Below, in pieces: positions 1 to 8,008 of a stretch of 64,000 nt of DNA (positions within the stretch are counted from its first letter, which is position 1; each line of letters opens with the position of its first letter). Origin of the DNA: Sulfuriferula sp. (GTDB lineage Bacteria > Pseudomonadota > Gammaproteobacteria > Burkholderiales > Sulfuriferulaceae); NCBI GenBank assembly GCA_031291235.1, contig JARLJL010000002.1, positions 186,001 through 250,000 on the forward strand. The letters run 5' to 3'. The notes beneath the pieces are model-generated. The model worked only from the letters and a program-made list of their open reading frames with translations, was not told the DNA's origin and made no database searches. The translations under genes and the position numbers were made by a program.

Positions 1-32
1 TATTTTATAGATTACCCTAGGAAGATAACGTC

Positions 33-1244
33 ATGGATAAATCATTCTGGAAGGCGGGGCATACGCCTACGCTGATTGCTGCATTTTTGTATTTCGACCT
101 TTCTTTCATGGTGTGGGTCATGCTGGGGCCGCTGGGGGTGCAGATCGCCGGCGATCTGGGGCTGGACGCGGGACAAAAAGGCCTGATGGTCGCTACACCG
201 GTACTGGCGGGCGCGCTGCTGCGCATCGTAATGGGCGTGCTGGTCGATCACCTCAAACCCAAGAAAGCCGGCCTGATCGGGCAATTGATCGTGTTGTGCG
301 CGCTGGCCTGGGCCTGGCTGGCAGGAATTCATAGCTTCCAGCAGGTATTGGTGCTGGGCATGTTGCTGGGTTTTGCCGGTGCGGCGTTCGCGGTGGCGCT
401 GCCATTGGCTTCGCGCTGGTATCCGCCGCAGCATCAGGGTACGGCGCTGGGTATTGCCGGTGCCGGTAATTCGGGTACCGCATTGGCGGCATTGTTTGCA
501 CCCGGTCTGGCAGTGGCGTTCGGCTGGAACAGCGTGTTCGGCCTCGCCATGATCCCATTGGGGATTGCGCTGGCGGTGTATCTGATTTTTGCCAAGGACA
601 GCCCGGAATGTCCGCCGGCCAAATCCATGACCGAATACATGCATGTGCTGAAAGACAAGGATGCCTGGTGGTTCATGTTTTTCTACAGCGTGACCTTCGG
701 CGGTTTTGTCGGCATGGCGTCTAGCCTGACCATTTATTTCAATACACAGTATGGCTTGTCGGCCATCACTGCCGGCTATTTTACTGCGGCCTGTGTGTTT
801 GCAGGTTCGCTGGTGCGCCCGCTGGGCGGGATGTTGGCGGATCGCATGGGCGGAATTCGTACCCTGTCGGTGATGTATGCACTGGCTGCAGTTTTTTTGA
901 TGCTGGTGAGTATCGGTATGTCTACCCCGATGCTGGCGATGACGGTGATCGTGCCGGCGATGCTGGCGCTGGGTATGGGTAACGGCGCTGTGTTCCAGCT
1001 GGTGCCGCAACGCTTCCGTCGTGAAATTGGGGTGATGACCGGGCTGGTGGGCATGGCAGGCGGCGTAGGCGGATTTTATCTGGCTTCCAGCCTGGGGTAT
1101 TCGTTTAAGCTGACCGGCAGCTACCAGATCGGCTTCGAGATATTTGCCGGTCTGGCAGTGGTCGCTCTGGTCGGGCTGACCAAAGTAAAATCGCGCTGGC
1201 GCACCACATGGGGCGCACCTGGCGTTGCAGGTGCGCGGATTTAA
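33..1244 (+). CDS. narK: NarK/NasA-type nitrate/nitrite MFS transporter
   Basis: A 403-residue major facilitator protein with about 12 hydrophobic segments. It carries both glycine/asparagine-rich nitrate signatures of the NarK/NrtP family: GIAGAGNSGTALAALFAPG near residue 150 and GMGNGAVFQLVPQRF near 315. An arginine in the second helix (GALLRIVMG) fits the residue that binds the anion. It should move nitrate or nitrite across the inner membrane. The start has an upstream AGGAAG. It lies 17 bases upstream of the phosphatase-kinase gene and in the same neighbourhood as nasT and nrtABD, which points to assimilation rather than respiration. Direction of transport and nitrate versus nitrite cannot be told from sequence. 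Confidence 0.9.
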   Translation: MDKSFWKAGHTPTLIAAFLYFDLSFMVWVMLGPLGVQIAGDLGLDAGQKGLMVATPVLAGALLRIVMGVLVDHLKPKKAGLIGQLIVLCALAWAWLAGIHSFQQVLVLGMLLGFAGAAFAVALPLASRWYPPQHQGTALGIAGAGNSGTALAALFAPGLAVAFGWNSVFGLAMIPLGIALAVYLIFAKDSPECPPAKSMTEYMHVLKDKDAWWFMFFYSVTFGGFVGMASSLTIYFNTQYGLSAITAGYFTAACVFAGSLVRPLGGMLADRMGGIRTLSVMYALAAVFLMLVSIGMSTPMLAMTVIVPAMLALGMGNGAVFQLVPQRFRREIGVMTGLVGMAGGVGGFYLASSLGYSFKLTGSYQIGFEIFAGLAVVALVGLTKVKSRWRTTWGAPGVAGARI

Positions 1245-1261
1245 TTCCGACCCAAGTACTG

Positions 1262-2953
1262 ATGATATCGCTGCAATTATCTGTCGGTTATGTTTCTGCT
1301 ACCGGGCCGCGCGAACGCAATGAGGATTTTTGCGGCTTCGTGACGCCGGAGCGTACCCAGCTTGCGGATAAAGGGGCGCTGATTGCATTGGCCGATGGGG
1401 TGTCGGGCGGCGCGGGCGGGCGTGAAGCGGCGGAATATACGGTGCGCGGTTTGCTGGCGGATTATTACGCTACGCCGGATACATGGGAAGTGCCGTATGC
1501 GCTCGACAAGGTGCTGACCGCCGTTAATCGCTGGCTGATCGCGCAGGCGACCACGCGGCGTGATCTGGCGGGTATGTCGTGTACCTTGTCGGCGTTGGTC
1601 ATGCGCGGCAGTCGTTATTATCTGGCACATGTCGGCGATAGCCGGATCTATAGATTGCGTGGCGGGGAATTTTTGCAGTTGACCACCGATCATGTGTGGG
1701 ATCGTCCCGATATGCGCCATGTGTTAAAGCGGGCTGTCGGGCTTGATGAATACCTGAGCATCGATTTTGGCGAAGGCGATTTGCAGCAGGGGGATATGTT
1801 CCTGTTGGTGTCTGACGGTGTGTGGGAGCCGGTGGGCGAGCTGGGCATGCTGAAGGCGTTGAATCTGTATCGCAGCACGCAACTGGCAGCCGAGGAATTG
1901 GTGCGGTTAGCATACCGCCAGGGCGGGCAGGATAATGCCAGTGCGATGGTGGTCCGGGTGGAGGCGATACCGGAACACAATTTGCGCGATCAGTTGAGTG
2001 CCGAACGTAAATTGCCGGTTCCCCCCCGATTAAAGCCGGGGACGCGGCTGGATGGATTCGAAGTGGTGGCGCTGTTGCACGAGTCGCGTATGTCGCTGCT
2101 ATATCAGGTGCGACATTTGGCGGATGGCCGTCTGTGGGTGCTCAAAACCCTGCCGCCTCAAGCTGCCGGCGATGCGGTGGCAGCGAATGCGTTGATTCAG
2201 GAAGAATGGCTGGCAAAGAAAGTCATTGCGCATTATTTTCCGCAAATATTGCCGCTGGCGATGGAAGAACGCTCCGCTCTGTACTATGTAATGAGCTGGC
2301 ATGAAGGGGCGACGCTGCAGCAGTATCTGGATAATGGGCGCCATTTTACCGTTGCCGAGGCGGTGCAGATCGGAATACGTTTGGTGAAAGGCCTGGCTGC
2401 TTTGCAGCGCCTGAATATTCTGCATCGGGATATCAAGCCCGGCAATATTCATCTGGGGGCGGATGACAAATTACGCATCCTGGATTTCGGGGTGGCCGCC
2501 AGCGAAGGTTTGCATAGTTTGAACGATGGTGCGGGAACGCCGAGTTTTATGGCGCCGGAACTTATTGCCGGCGAAGCGGCGGGGGTGCCGAGCGAACTTT
2601 ATGCCGCAGGGGTAAGCTTGTATTACCTGCTGACACGTAAATATCCTTACGGTGAAATTGAGCCATTTCAGCACCCTTGGTTTGGTGATCCGGTTCCGCC
2701 TACGCGTTATCGTCCGGAGATACCGCAATGGCTGGAAAATGTGTTGCTCAAGGCTGTGGCGCGGGATTCGCGACTGCGTTTCGAGACAGCCGAGGAAATG
2801 TTGCTGGCCCTGGAACAAGGCGAGCTCAGGCCGCTAGATACGCCGCGGCGTACGCCGTTGCTGGAGCGCGACCCGGTTCGCGTCTGGCAAATCCTTGCGC
2901 TGTTTTCGATTGCGTTGAATTTGATGCTGATTTATTTGGTGGTGGCGGTTTGA
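1262..2953 (+). CDS. Bifunctional PP2C-type phosphatase / Ser-Thr protein kinase, membrane anchored
   Basis: A 563-residue fusion. Residues about 1-245 are a PP2C phosphatase with its metal-site motifs (RNEDF, ALADGVSGG, AHVGDSRIYR, LLVSDGVWE, GGQDNAS). Residues about 265-530 are a Hanks-type kinase with HRDIKPGN near 387, DFG near 408 and a GTPSFMAPEL activation segment. The glycine-rich loop is poorly conserved. The last 25 residues form one membrane helix, so both domains should face the cytoplasm. I chose ATG 1262 because an in-frame start at 1208 would overlap narK. Such fusions are known beside assimilatory nitrate genes; the target protein is unknown. The gene sits between narK and nasT on the same strand, so co-transcription is likely. 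Confidence 0.88.
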   Translation: MISLQLSVGYVSATGPRERNEDFCGFVTPERTQLADKGALIALADGVSGGAGGREAAEYTVRGLLADYYATPDTWEVPYALDKVLTAVNRWLIAQATTRRDLAGMSCTLSALVMRGSRYYLAHVGDSRIYRLRGGEFLQLTTDHVWDRPDMRHVLKRAVGLDEYLSIDFGEGDLQQGDMFLLVSDGVWEPVGELGMLKALNLYRSTQLAAEELVRLAYRQGGQDNASAMVVRVEAIPEHNLRDQLSAERKLPVPPRLKPGTRLDGFEVVALLHESRMSLLYQVRHLADGRLWVLKTLPPQAAGDAVAANALIQEEWLAKKVIAHYFPQILPLAMEERSALYYVMSWHEGATLQQYLDNGRHFTVAEAVQIGIRLVKGLAALQRLNILHRDIKPGNIHLGADDKLRILDFGVAASEGLHSLNDGAGTPSFMAPELIAGEAAGVPSELYAAGVSLYYLLTRKYPYGEIEPFQHPWFGDPVPPTRYRPEIPQWLENVLLKAVARDSRLRFETAEEMLLALEQGELRPLDTPRRTPLLERDPVRVWQILALFSIALNLMLIYLVVAV

Positions 2954-3019
2954 AGTAGTATCGTCAGTACATTTTTTGCTTGTATTTTAATCACCAGGTT
3001 TCAAAAAGAGAGTATTGCC

Positions 3020-3595
3020 ATGCTTACTGTCATGATAGTTGACGATGATGCCGTTCGTGCAAAGCAACTGGAACAAGCGTTTCGTAGCCAGCACTACAAA
3101 GTGGCCGAGCTGGTCGAATCCGCGTTCAAGTTGCCGGAAGCGATAGCGCGCTGTGCGCCCGATGTGATCATTATTGGTGCGGATTCGCCCGATCGTGATA
3201 CGTTGGAGCACCTGTGCATCGCTACGCGCGATTGTCCGCGTCCGGTGGTGATGTTTACCGGCGACAAAAACAGCGAATCGATACGTGCCGCATTAAAGGC
3301 AGGCGTGTCGGCCTATATCGTCGACGGGTTGGATGCCGAACGTATCCGGCCCATCCTTGAGGTGGCGCGCATACGCTTTGAAGAACATCAGGCGTTGATC
3401 GATGCTGCCAATAAAGCCAGCCGCAGCCAGCAGGAACGTGAAATCATCGCTGAAGCCAAGCATAGGCTGATGGCGGATCAATCGCTGAGCGAAGAGGCGG
3501 CGTATCATGCCATGCGACGTACCGCCATGGCGGATAACCGGCGGCTGGTCGAGGTTGCCGAATCGATTTTGCAGGCACTGCCTCCGGTAGCCTGA
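3020..3595 (+). CDS. nasT: NasT-like ANTAR-domain antiterminator with pseudo-receiver
   Basis: A 191-residue AmiR/NasT-family regulator. Residues 1-125 form a receiver-like domain and about 130-185 an ANTAR RNA-binding domain (EREIIAEAKHRLM, LSEEAAYHAMRRTAM). NasT proteins promote read-through of leader terminators ahead of nitrate assimilation genes and are restrained by NasS. The acidic pocket Asp8-Asp10 is present, but where related proteins have the phosphoacceptor Asp in an IIDADSP-like strand, this one reads IIGADSP with Gly53. Phosphorylation control is therefore doubtful. No nasS partner is seen in the window. A purine-rich AAAAAGAGAG precedes the ATG. The likely local target is the nrtA leader near 7940-8008. 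Confidence 0.88.
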   Translation: MLTVMIVDDDAVRAKQLEQAFRSQHYKVAELVESAFKLPEAIARCAPDVIIIGADSPDRDTLEHLCIATRDCPRPVVMFTGDKNSESIRAALKAGVSAYIVDGLDAERIRPILEVARIRFEEHQALIDAANKASRSQQEREIIAEAKHRLMADQSLSEEAAYHAMRRTAMADNRRLVEVAESILQALPPVA

Positions 3596-3602
3596 ATGCC
3601 GC

Positions 3603-3622
3603 CCGGCAATTGCCCGGCCGGG
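3603..3622. repeat. GC-rich inverted repeat between convergent genes
   Basis: CCCGGC and GCCGGG arms (6 bp) enclose about 9 bases, just after the nasT stop and just before the end of the convergent PACE gene. It could fold in transcripts from either side, but no run of T follows in either direction, so I do not call it an intrinsic terminator. Confidence 0.4.
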
Positions 3623-4051
3623 TCAGCGGGCGGGTAGCGGATACATGTGATCGTAAATGCGATTAAAGATCAGCGTATAGAGCAGATAAAACGCGCTGAA
3701 TCCGATATCCAGCAATATCGCGTCCCACCACCCTAGCGACAGCCACCAGGCGATGATAGGCACGGTCGCCATCGCCAGCCCCAGTTCGAACAATACGGCA
3801 TGCAGGAAACGTATGCGCCATCTGCGCGTCGACAGATGCCCGCCGCAAGCCAGTTCCGCGCGGTCGAACACATAATTGAACAAGCCGTTCCATGCCATCG
3901 CAACCAGAGAAATGACCACTACCAGCACGCCGGTTGCGCCAATGCCGTGACCGGTTATCCAGCTCGCAAGCGGAGAAACCAGTACCAGACCGATGAATTC
4001 GAATAGCAGTATGCTGCGTACGCGATCGCGAAATGTGCGTAGTGTTTTCAT
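3623..4051 (-). CDS. PACE-family (AceI-like) proton-coupled efflux transporter
   Basis: A 142-residue inner-membrane protein with four predicted helices arranged as two tandem two-helix halves, as in the bacterial transmembrane pair family. The first half has RDRVRSILLFEFIGL, with Glu18 matching the membrane glutamate needed by AceI for proton coupling, and the second half repeats the pattern (RIRFLHAVLFELGLA). Family members expel biguanides such as chlorhexidine and short diamines. The frame extends upstream to 4165, but the extra 38 residues do not fit the family, whose members are about 140-150 residues and begin close to the RTFRDR motif, so I start at 4051. No clear ribosome site is visible. 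It converges on nasT. Confidence 0.87.
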   Translation of the reverse strand: MKTLRTFRDRVRSILLFEFIGLVLVSPLASWITGHGIGATGVLVVVISLVAMAWNGLFNYVFDRAELACGGHLSTRRWRIRFLHAVLFELGLAMATVPIIAWWLSLGWWDAILLDIGFSAFYLLYTLIFNRIYDHMYPLPAR

Positions 4052-4179
4052 GACATCAGGGAATTTTTCAAGCGGCTGAATATAGTCCGAATCCGGAATT
4101 TTGTAAAATTTGTTCGGTCGAAGGTGTACCGGCAAGCGCAATACCTCTCCCAAATACAGAAACATGCTTGCAGTTAAAT

Positions 4180-4209
4180 CGATTTAAAGATAAACTTATC
4201 TTTAAATCG
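4180..4209. promoter_or_regulatory. 30-bp near-perfect palindrome, candidate operator
   Basis: Two 14-base arms (CGATTTAAAGATAA and its exact reverse complement) are separated by only two bases. The arms are AT-rich and no T-run follows, so it does not look like a terminator. It lies between the divergent PACE gene and the small membrane peptide gene, a usual place for a dimeric repressor or activator site. Which protein would bind is unknown. Confidence 0.55.
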
Positions 4210-4299
4210 CTTTGGTATTGAATGCCAGCTGGCGAAACAAGCAGTAAAACCGACTCAGTGTCATATGTTTAACGTTGTACAGGCCGAAGGAGAAGAAAA

Positions 4300-4401
4300 A
4301 TGGGCGCATATTTTACCAAGGAAAGTTTTCCGTTAACGCTGGTGATATCCCTGATCGTTTTTGCTTATATCAGCTTTTTTAGCGTCATTATTTTCGGATA
4401 A
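4300..4401 (+). CDS. Small single-helix membrane peptide, 33 residues
   Basis: A short frame encoding 33 residues, beginning MGAYFTKESFPLTL and then about 20 strongly hydrophobic residues ending in FSVIIFG. It has an excellent ribosome-binding site (AAGGAG seven bases before ATG) and is followed 40 bases later by an intrinsic terminator, so it looks like a stand-alone expressed unit. I do not recognise the family. Many bacterial peptides of this size are accessory subunits or regulators of membrane complexes, but nothing here shows which. The 14-base-arm palindrome about 90 bases upstream may control it or its divergent neighbour. Confidence 0.6.
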   Translation: MGAYFTKESFPLTLVISLIVFAYISFFSVIIFG

Positions 4402-4440
4402 TCAATACCGTTTACGGTATATATGTAGTGCAGCAGTCTT

Positions 4441-4472
4441 AACGGCGCCTGTTTTATACGCGCCGTTTTTTT
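4441..4472 (+). terminator. Intrinsic terminator after the small peptide gene
   Basis: AACGGCGC pairs with GCGCCGTT around an 11-base loop and the hairpin runs straight into T residues (4466-4472). This is a textbook Rho-independent terminator on the plus strand. It also separates the small gene from the convergent c-di-GMP gene. Confidence 0.85.
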
Positions 4473-4524
4473 CGCATGTAGCTATGGTTTGTTGTTTCAG
4501 GCATGCATATTCATGCCATCGCCG

Positions 4525-7500
4525 TTATTCAAGCCGCTGTTCGCGCAGATGCAAATAATCCAGTTGCTCCAGCACGGCATCGCGCAGACGATACAGTTCA
4601 TCGAGTCTGTTCAGTGCCTCCTCGCCGCGGTTATCGCGATGCAACTCAAGCAACGTTACGGCTAGTGCATGTATCTGCTGGTGTATAGCATCAATGGTTT
4701 TGAATTCTATTGGCGTGATATGGTCGGCAGGTTTTTTGGAGTCTAGCCAGGTACCGAGACGACATTGATGCACATTCAACGGCGGGGGCATATTACGGTC
4801 GCCCCTGAGCACAGACTCAATGGAAATGATCCAGGCGCGGTGTTCGACACTGGCGTAAAGTAAAGGCAAATCGTCGGAACTTAATAAGACGGCATCAGCC
4901 CAGCTTGGATCCGGACGCCAGTCAGTCGACCAGCCGGGAAAGTCGGCAGCAGGCATGGGCGGCGCAATGCCGTAGCCTTGTGCAAGCTCACAGCCCAGTT
5001 GCAGCAACATTCTGCCATGCGCCACTGTTTCCACCCCCTCGGCGATTGCTTCACGGCGGAAGGCCGTTGCCAGACCCATTACACCTTCCAGGATGGCCAA
5101 ATCTTCCGGGTCGTCCAGCATATCCCGTACAAAACTCTGATCGATCTTGATCGTTACGACCTGCAGTCGTTTGAGGTAAGTGAGTGAAGAATAGCCGGTC
5201 CCGAAATCGTCCAGCGCAAACATAATACCGATTTCACGGCAGGCTTTGATCACTTTGGAGATATGCGCCATGTCCTGCAATGCGCTGGTTTCCAATATTT
5301 CCAGTGTTATACAGGAAGGCTTGACGTTGGGATGTCTGGACAACAGCGCACGCAGCCTATCCACAAAATCGGCGCGTTGCAATTGCAATGCGCCGATATT
5401 GATGCTGACGGGGATATCCAGTTTCATCTCGTGCCAGCGTTCCATTTGGGTCAATGCGGAGTCGATAACCCATTCACCGAGTTCGATTGCCACAGGATGA
5501 TCTTCGATAACAGGCAGAAATACGGCTGGCGGCAGCAAGCCGCGTTCTGGATGTTGCCAGCGAATCAGGGCTTCAGCACCAATAACTTTACCCGTACGCA
5601 TGTTTACTTTGGGCTGGTAAAACAGCACGAACTCATTCGTACTTAGCGCGCGGCGGATATGTTCAATGCTCTCGTTCATACCCCGCACATTGCGATCGAT
5701 ATCCGGGTCGAAGATATAGTAGCGGTTCTTGCCGGCCAGCTTGGCCTGATACATGGCTTGATCCGCCTGGCGCAGCAACTGGTCGGCATCCACATCCTCC
5801 TGCTGCGGATAGAAAGTGATGCCGATGCTGGCTGAAACTTGCAGGGGAAGGTCTTCAATCCGAATGGGCTGGGCGGCGGCATCGACCAGACGGTTAAATA
5901 TTTCCAGGCTGGTTGTCTTGTCGGAGAGGTCTAGCAACAAAATGATAAATTCATCGCCGCCCAGACGGGCTATGGTGTCGCCTTCGCGCATATCCTGTTT
6001 CAGGCGTTCTGCCAGCATTTTCAATAACTGGTCGCCAGTATCATGACCGTAAGCGTCGTTAACCAGCTTGAAACCGTCGAGATCAAGAAAAGCCAGCGCA
6101 ATACGCTGCTCGCGCCGCAAGGCATGGGTCATGGCTTGTCGCATGCGATCCGATAGCAGCACTCTGTTGGGCAGGCCGGTCAGCGCATCATAATGTGCGA
6201 TGTATTCAAGTTTTTGTTCATGTTCCTTGAGCATGGTGACATCCGAGAACAGAGTCACATAACGTTGAATTTGCCCACTTCCATCCTTGATTGCGCTGAT
6301 GGCCAGCATCTCGGCAAAGATCTCGCCATTTTTACGCTTGTTCCATATTTCACCGGCCCAATAGCCGGTTTCATTCAGCGATTGGAACATATCCTCGTAG
6401 AATTTTACCGACTGTCTACCCGAGCTGAGCATGCGCGGATTGCGCCCAAGAATTTCATTGCGGGTATAGCCGGTTATACGGGTAAAGGTTTCGTTGACTT
6501 CAATGATGGAACCGTCGGCAGCTGTAATCATGATGCCTTCGCGGGCATGATTGAAGACGCTGGCAGCAAGCTGAAGCTGTTCCTCTGCCTTGTGGCGTTC
6601 GGTAATATCCATGTTAATGCCGGACAGCCGGATTGGCGTGCCGTCATTGTCGTATTGTGCGCGCCCCTTGCTCATTAACCAGCGCGTTTCGCCTGTCCCC
6701 AGCCTGAAACGAAATTCGACCTCGAATGGTTTGCCTTGTTTGATATTCGTATCCCATTGGGCATCGATCAGCGGAATATCGTCAGGGTGCACGCGTTTGC
6801 GCCAGTCGTCGTTATTTTTGAATGTTCCGGGCGGAAAACCATAGAGCCGCTCGCATTCTGGTGACCAGTAGTTTTTTTCATTCAGGATGTCCCATTCCCA
6901 GATACCTATTTGCGCACCCTCCTGCGCGATGAGCAGTCGCTCTTCGCTCGCCCGCAATGCATTTTCCATCAGCTTGCTTGCCGTGACGTTGCGGACAATG
7001 CCGAAAATACCGTAGATGTGACCTTCGGTATCGCGCAACGGGCCTTTGGTAGCGAGAAAGGTTATCGTTCCTTCCGTTGTTAAAAGCACTTCTTCATAGA
7101 TTTTTATACGATTTTCATCGAGCACAGTGCGGTCATTGGCGATAATCATCTCCGCCTGTTCGCTGGGAAACAATATCCTGTCGTCGTGACCTAGCACTTC
7201 CTCAGCACGTTTGCCTGTCACCCGAGCAGCCTCGCGATTGAAATGCAGATAACGGCCTGCCATATCCTTGGCGAAAATGACATCGGGCGAATTGTCGGAG
7301 ATATCCGAAAGCAGTCGCTGGGCCTGGATTTTTGCCAACAGCGATGCTTTTTCCCGCTGTGTCAGGATGAGCGTTTTGTTGAGCAAACGTTGTATCAATC
7401 CGTATAGTAATAGCGAGGTTACCCCGACAAACAGCCATCCCTTAACGGTATTGGCAATATGCAGTTGCGTCTGGTCGCTGAATAGCCGGGCGACGACAGA

Positions 7501-7611
7501 GTCGGAAAGCAATATCCAGAGACTGGCAAAAACGGCATAGGCCAGAGCAAATCTGAAAGCGTTGGTACGTGGCGATGATGTTGCAGATTTGTCGGTCGTC
7601 AATGGATCCAT
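4525..7611 (-). CDS. PAS-GGDEF-EAL cyclic di-GMP enzyme with C-terminal zinc-binding CZB domain
   Basis: A 1028-residue inner-membrane signalling protein. Two helices lie within residues 20-80, then three PAS domains (about 95-215, 220-340, 345-470), a GGDEF domain with an intact LGGDEF motif (about 475-640) and an EAL domain with GAEALIRW (about 650-900). The last 100 residues match a CZB domain: His in EHRAWI, Cys in HQCRLGTWL and two His in IHQQIHALA would form the zinc site. Both synthesis and breakdown of c-di-GMP look possible. CZB domains sense zinc or oxidants, so the protein may link redox or zinc state to biofilm or motility. It is transcribed alone. Confidence 0.9.
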   Translation of the reverse strand: MDPLTTDKSATSSPRTNAFRFALAYAVFASLWILLSDSVVARLFSDQTQLHIANTVKGWLFVGVTSLLLYGLIQRLLNKTLILTQREKASLLAKIQAQRLLSDISDNSPDVIFAKDMAGRYLHFNREAARVTGKRAEEVLGHDDRILFPSEQAEMIIANDRTVLDENRIKIYEEVLLTTEGTITFLATKGPLRDTEGHIYGIFGIVRNVTASKLMENALRASEERLLIAQEGAQIGIWEWDILNEKNYWSPECERLYGFPPGTFKNNDDWRKRVHPDDIPLIDAQWDTNIKQGKPFEVEFRFRLGTGETRWLMSKGRAQYDNDGTPIRLSGINMDITERHKAEEQLQLAASVFNHAREGIMITAADGSIIEVNETFTRITGYTRNEILGRNPRMLSSGRQSVKFYEDMFQSLNETGYWAGEIWNKRKNGEIFAEMLAISAIKDGSGQIQRYVTLFSDVTMLKEHEQKLEYIAHYDALTGLPNRVLLSDRMRQAMTHALRREQRIALAFLDLDGFKLVNDAYGHDTGDQLLKMLAERLKQDMREGDTIARLGGDEFIILLLDLSDKTTSLEIFNRLVDAAAQPIRIEDLPLQVSASIGITFYPQQEDVDADQLLRQADQAMYQAKLAGKNRYYIFDPDIDRNVRGMNESIEHIRRALSTNEFVLFYQPKVNMRTGKVIGAEALIRWQHPERGLLPPAVFLPVIEDHPVAIELGEWVIDSALTQMERWHEMKLDIPVSINIGALQLQRADFVDRLRALLSRHPNVKPSCITLEILETSALQDMAHISKVIKACREIGIMFALDDFGTGYSSLTYLKRLQVVTIKIDQSFVRDMLDDPEDLAILEGVMGLATAFRREAIAEGVETVAHGRMLLQLGCELAQGYGIAPPMPAADFPGWSTDWRPDPSWADAVLLSSDDLPLLYASVEHRAWIISIESVLRGDRNMPPPLNVHQCRLGTWLDSKKPADHITPIEFKTIDAIHQQIHALAVTLLELHRDNRGEEALNRLDELYRLRDAVLEQLDYLHLREQRLE

Positions 7612-7911
7612 AGCGTTGTTCTCCGTCTATGCCGTTTGGCGGGTTCCGTATTGTGTATTTTGATGAAACGCGACAGCGCAGGTTAGTTATCATACCTGTC
7701 AATGCGGTTAATCGACAGCTATCGCGCGAAACATAAATGGCATTCCGGCAACTATGCGCGTCCGTAATCGGGCAACGTGCTATTTCGGTGCGCTGTGTCG
7801 GTATCGTTGCACCATCTGCTTACTTGCAAGGCGGATGATGTCCTGCTGTGAGATCGGTAATGTCGTAAATAAATTCAGTAATATCATGATGATATAGAAT
7901 ATCTAAAGTAT

Positions 7912-7927
7912 TGGCACGTGATTTGCT
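7912..7927 (+). promoter_or_regulatory. Sigma-54 (RpoN) promoter of nrtABD
   Basis: TGGCACGTGATTTGCT matches the -24/-12 consensus TGGCACG-N4-TTGC(A/T) at every defined base, with exactly ten bases between the GG and GC pairs. Transcription would begin near 7938, giving a leader of about 70 bases before nrtA. Nitrogen-starvation control through NtrC or a similar enhancer-binding protein is the natural inference. Confidence 0.85.
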
Positions 7928-7955
7928 AATAGTTCACCATAGAGCCTTGTCCAAC

Positions 7956-7989
7956 GGTGGGCGATCTCTGATCAAACCTTTTTGTTTTT
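7956..7989 (+). terminator. Possible conditional terminator in the nrtA leader
   Basis: GGT and ACC bracket a GATC-TCT-GATC hairpin (7963-7973) and the element is followed by CTTTTTGTTTTT. The stem is weak and interrupted. Its place, right after the predicted start of transcription and ahead of nrtA, is where NasT-type proteins act by antitermination. The assignment as a terminator is inference. Confidence 0.35.
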
Positions 7990-8008
7990 AATAAATGGAG
8001 TGACTCAG

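Larger units (their letters stand above)
7612..8008. other. 397-bp regulatory intergenic region ahead of nrtA
   Basis: This gap between divergent genes must hold the promoter of the c-di-GMP gene and that of nrtABD. Visible elements are an imperfect hairpin at 7813-7837 (CATCTGC with GCGGATG), a sigma-54 promoter at 7912-7927 and a weak hairpin followed by T-rich sequence at 7956-7989. I see no coding frame worth calling. Confidence 0.7.

Noticed and set aside
7808..7813. TGCACC as an NtrC half site upstream of nrtA
   Set aside because: The second half (GGTGCA at the proper spacing) is missing, so it is not a convincing enhancer site.
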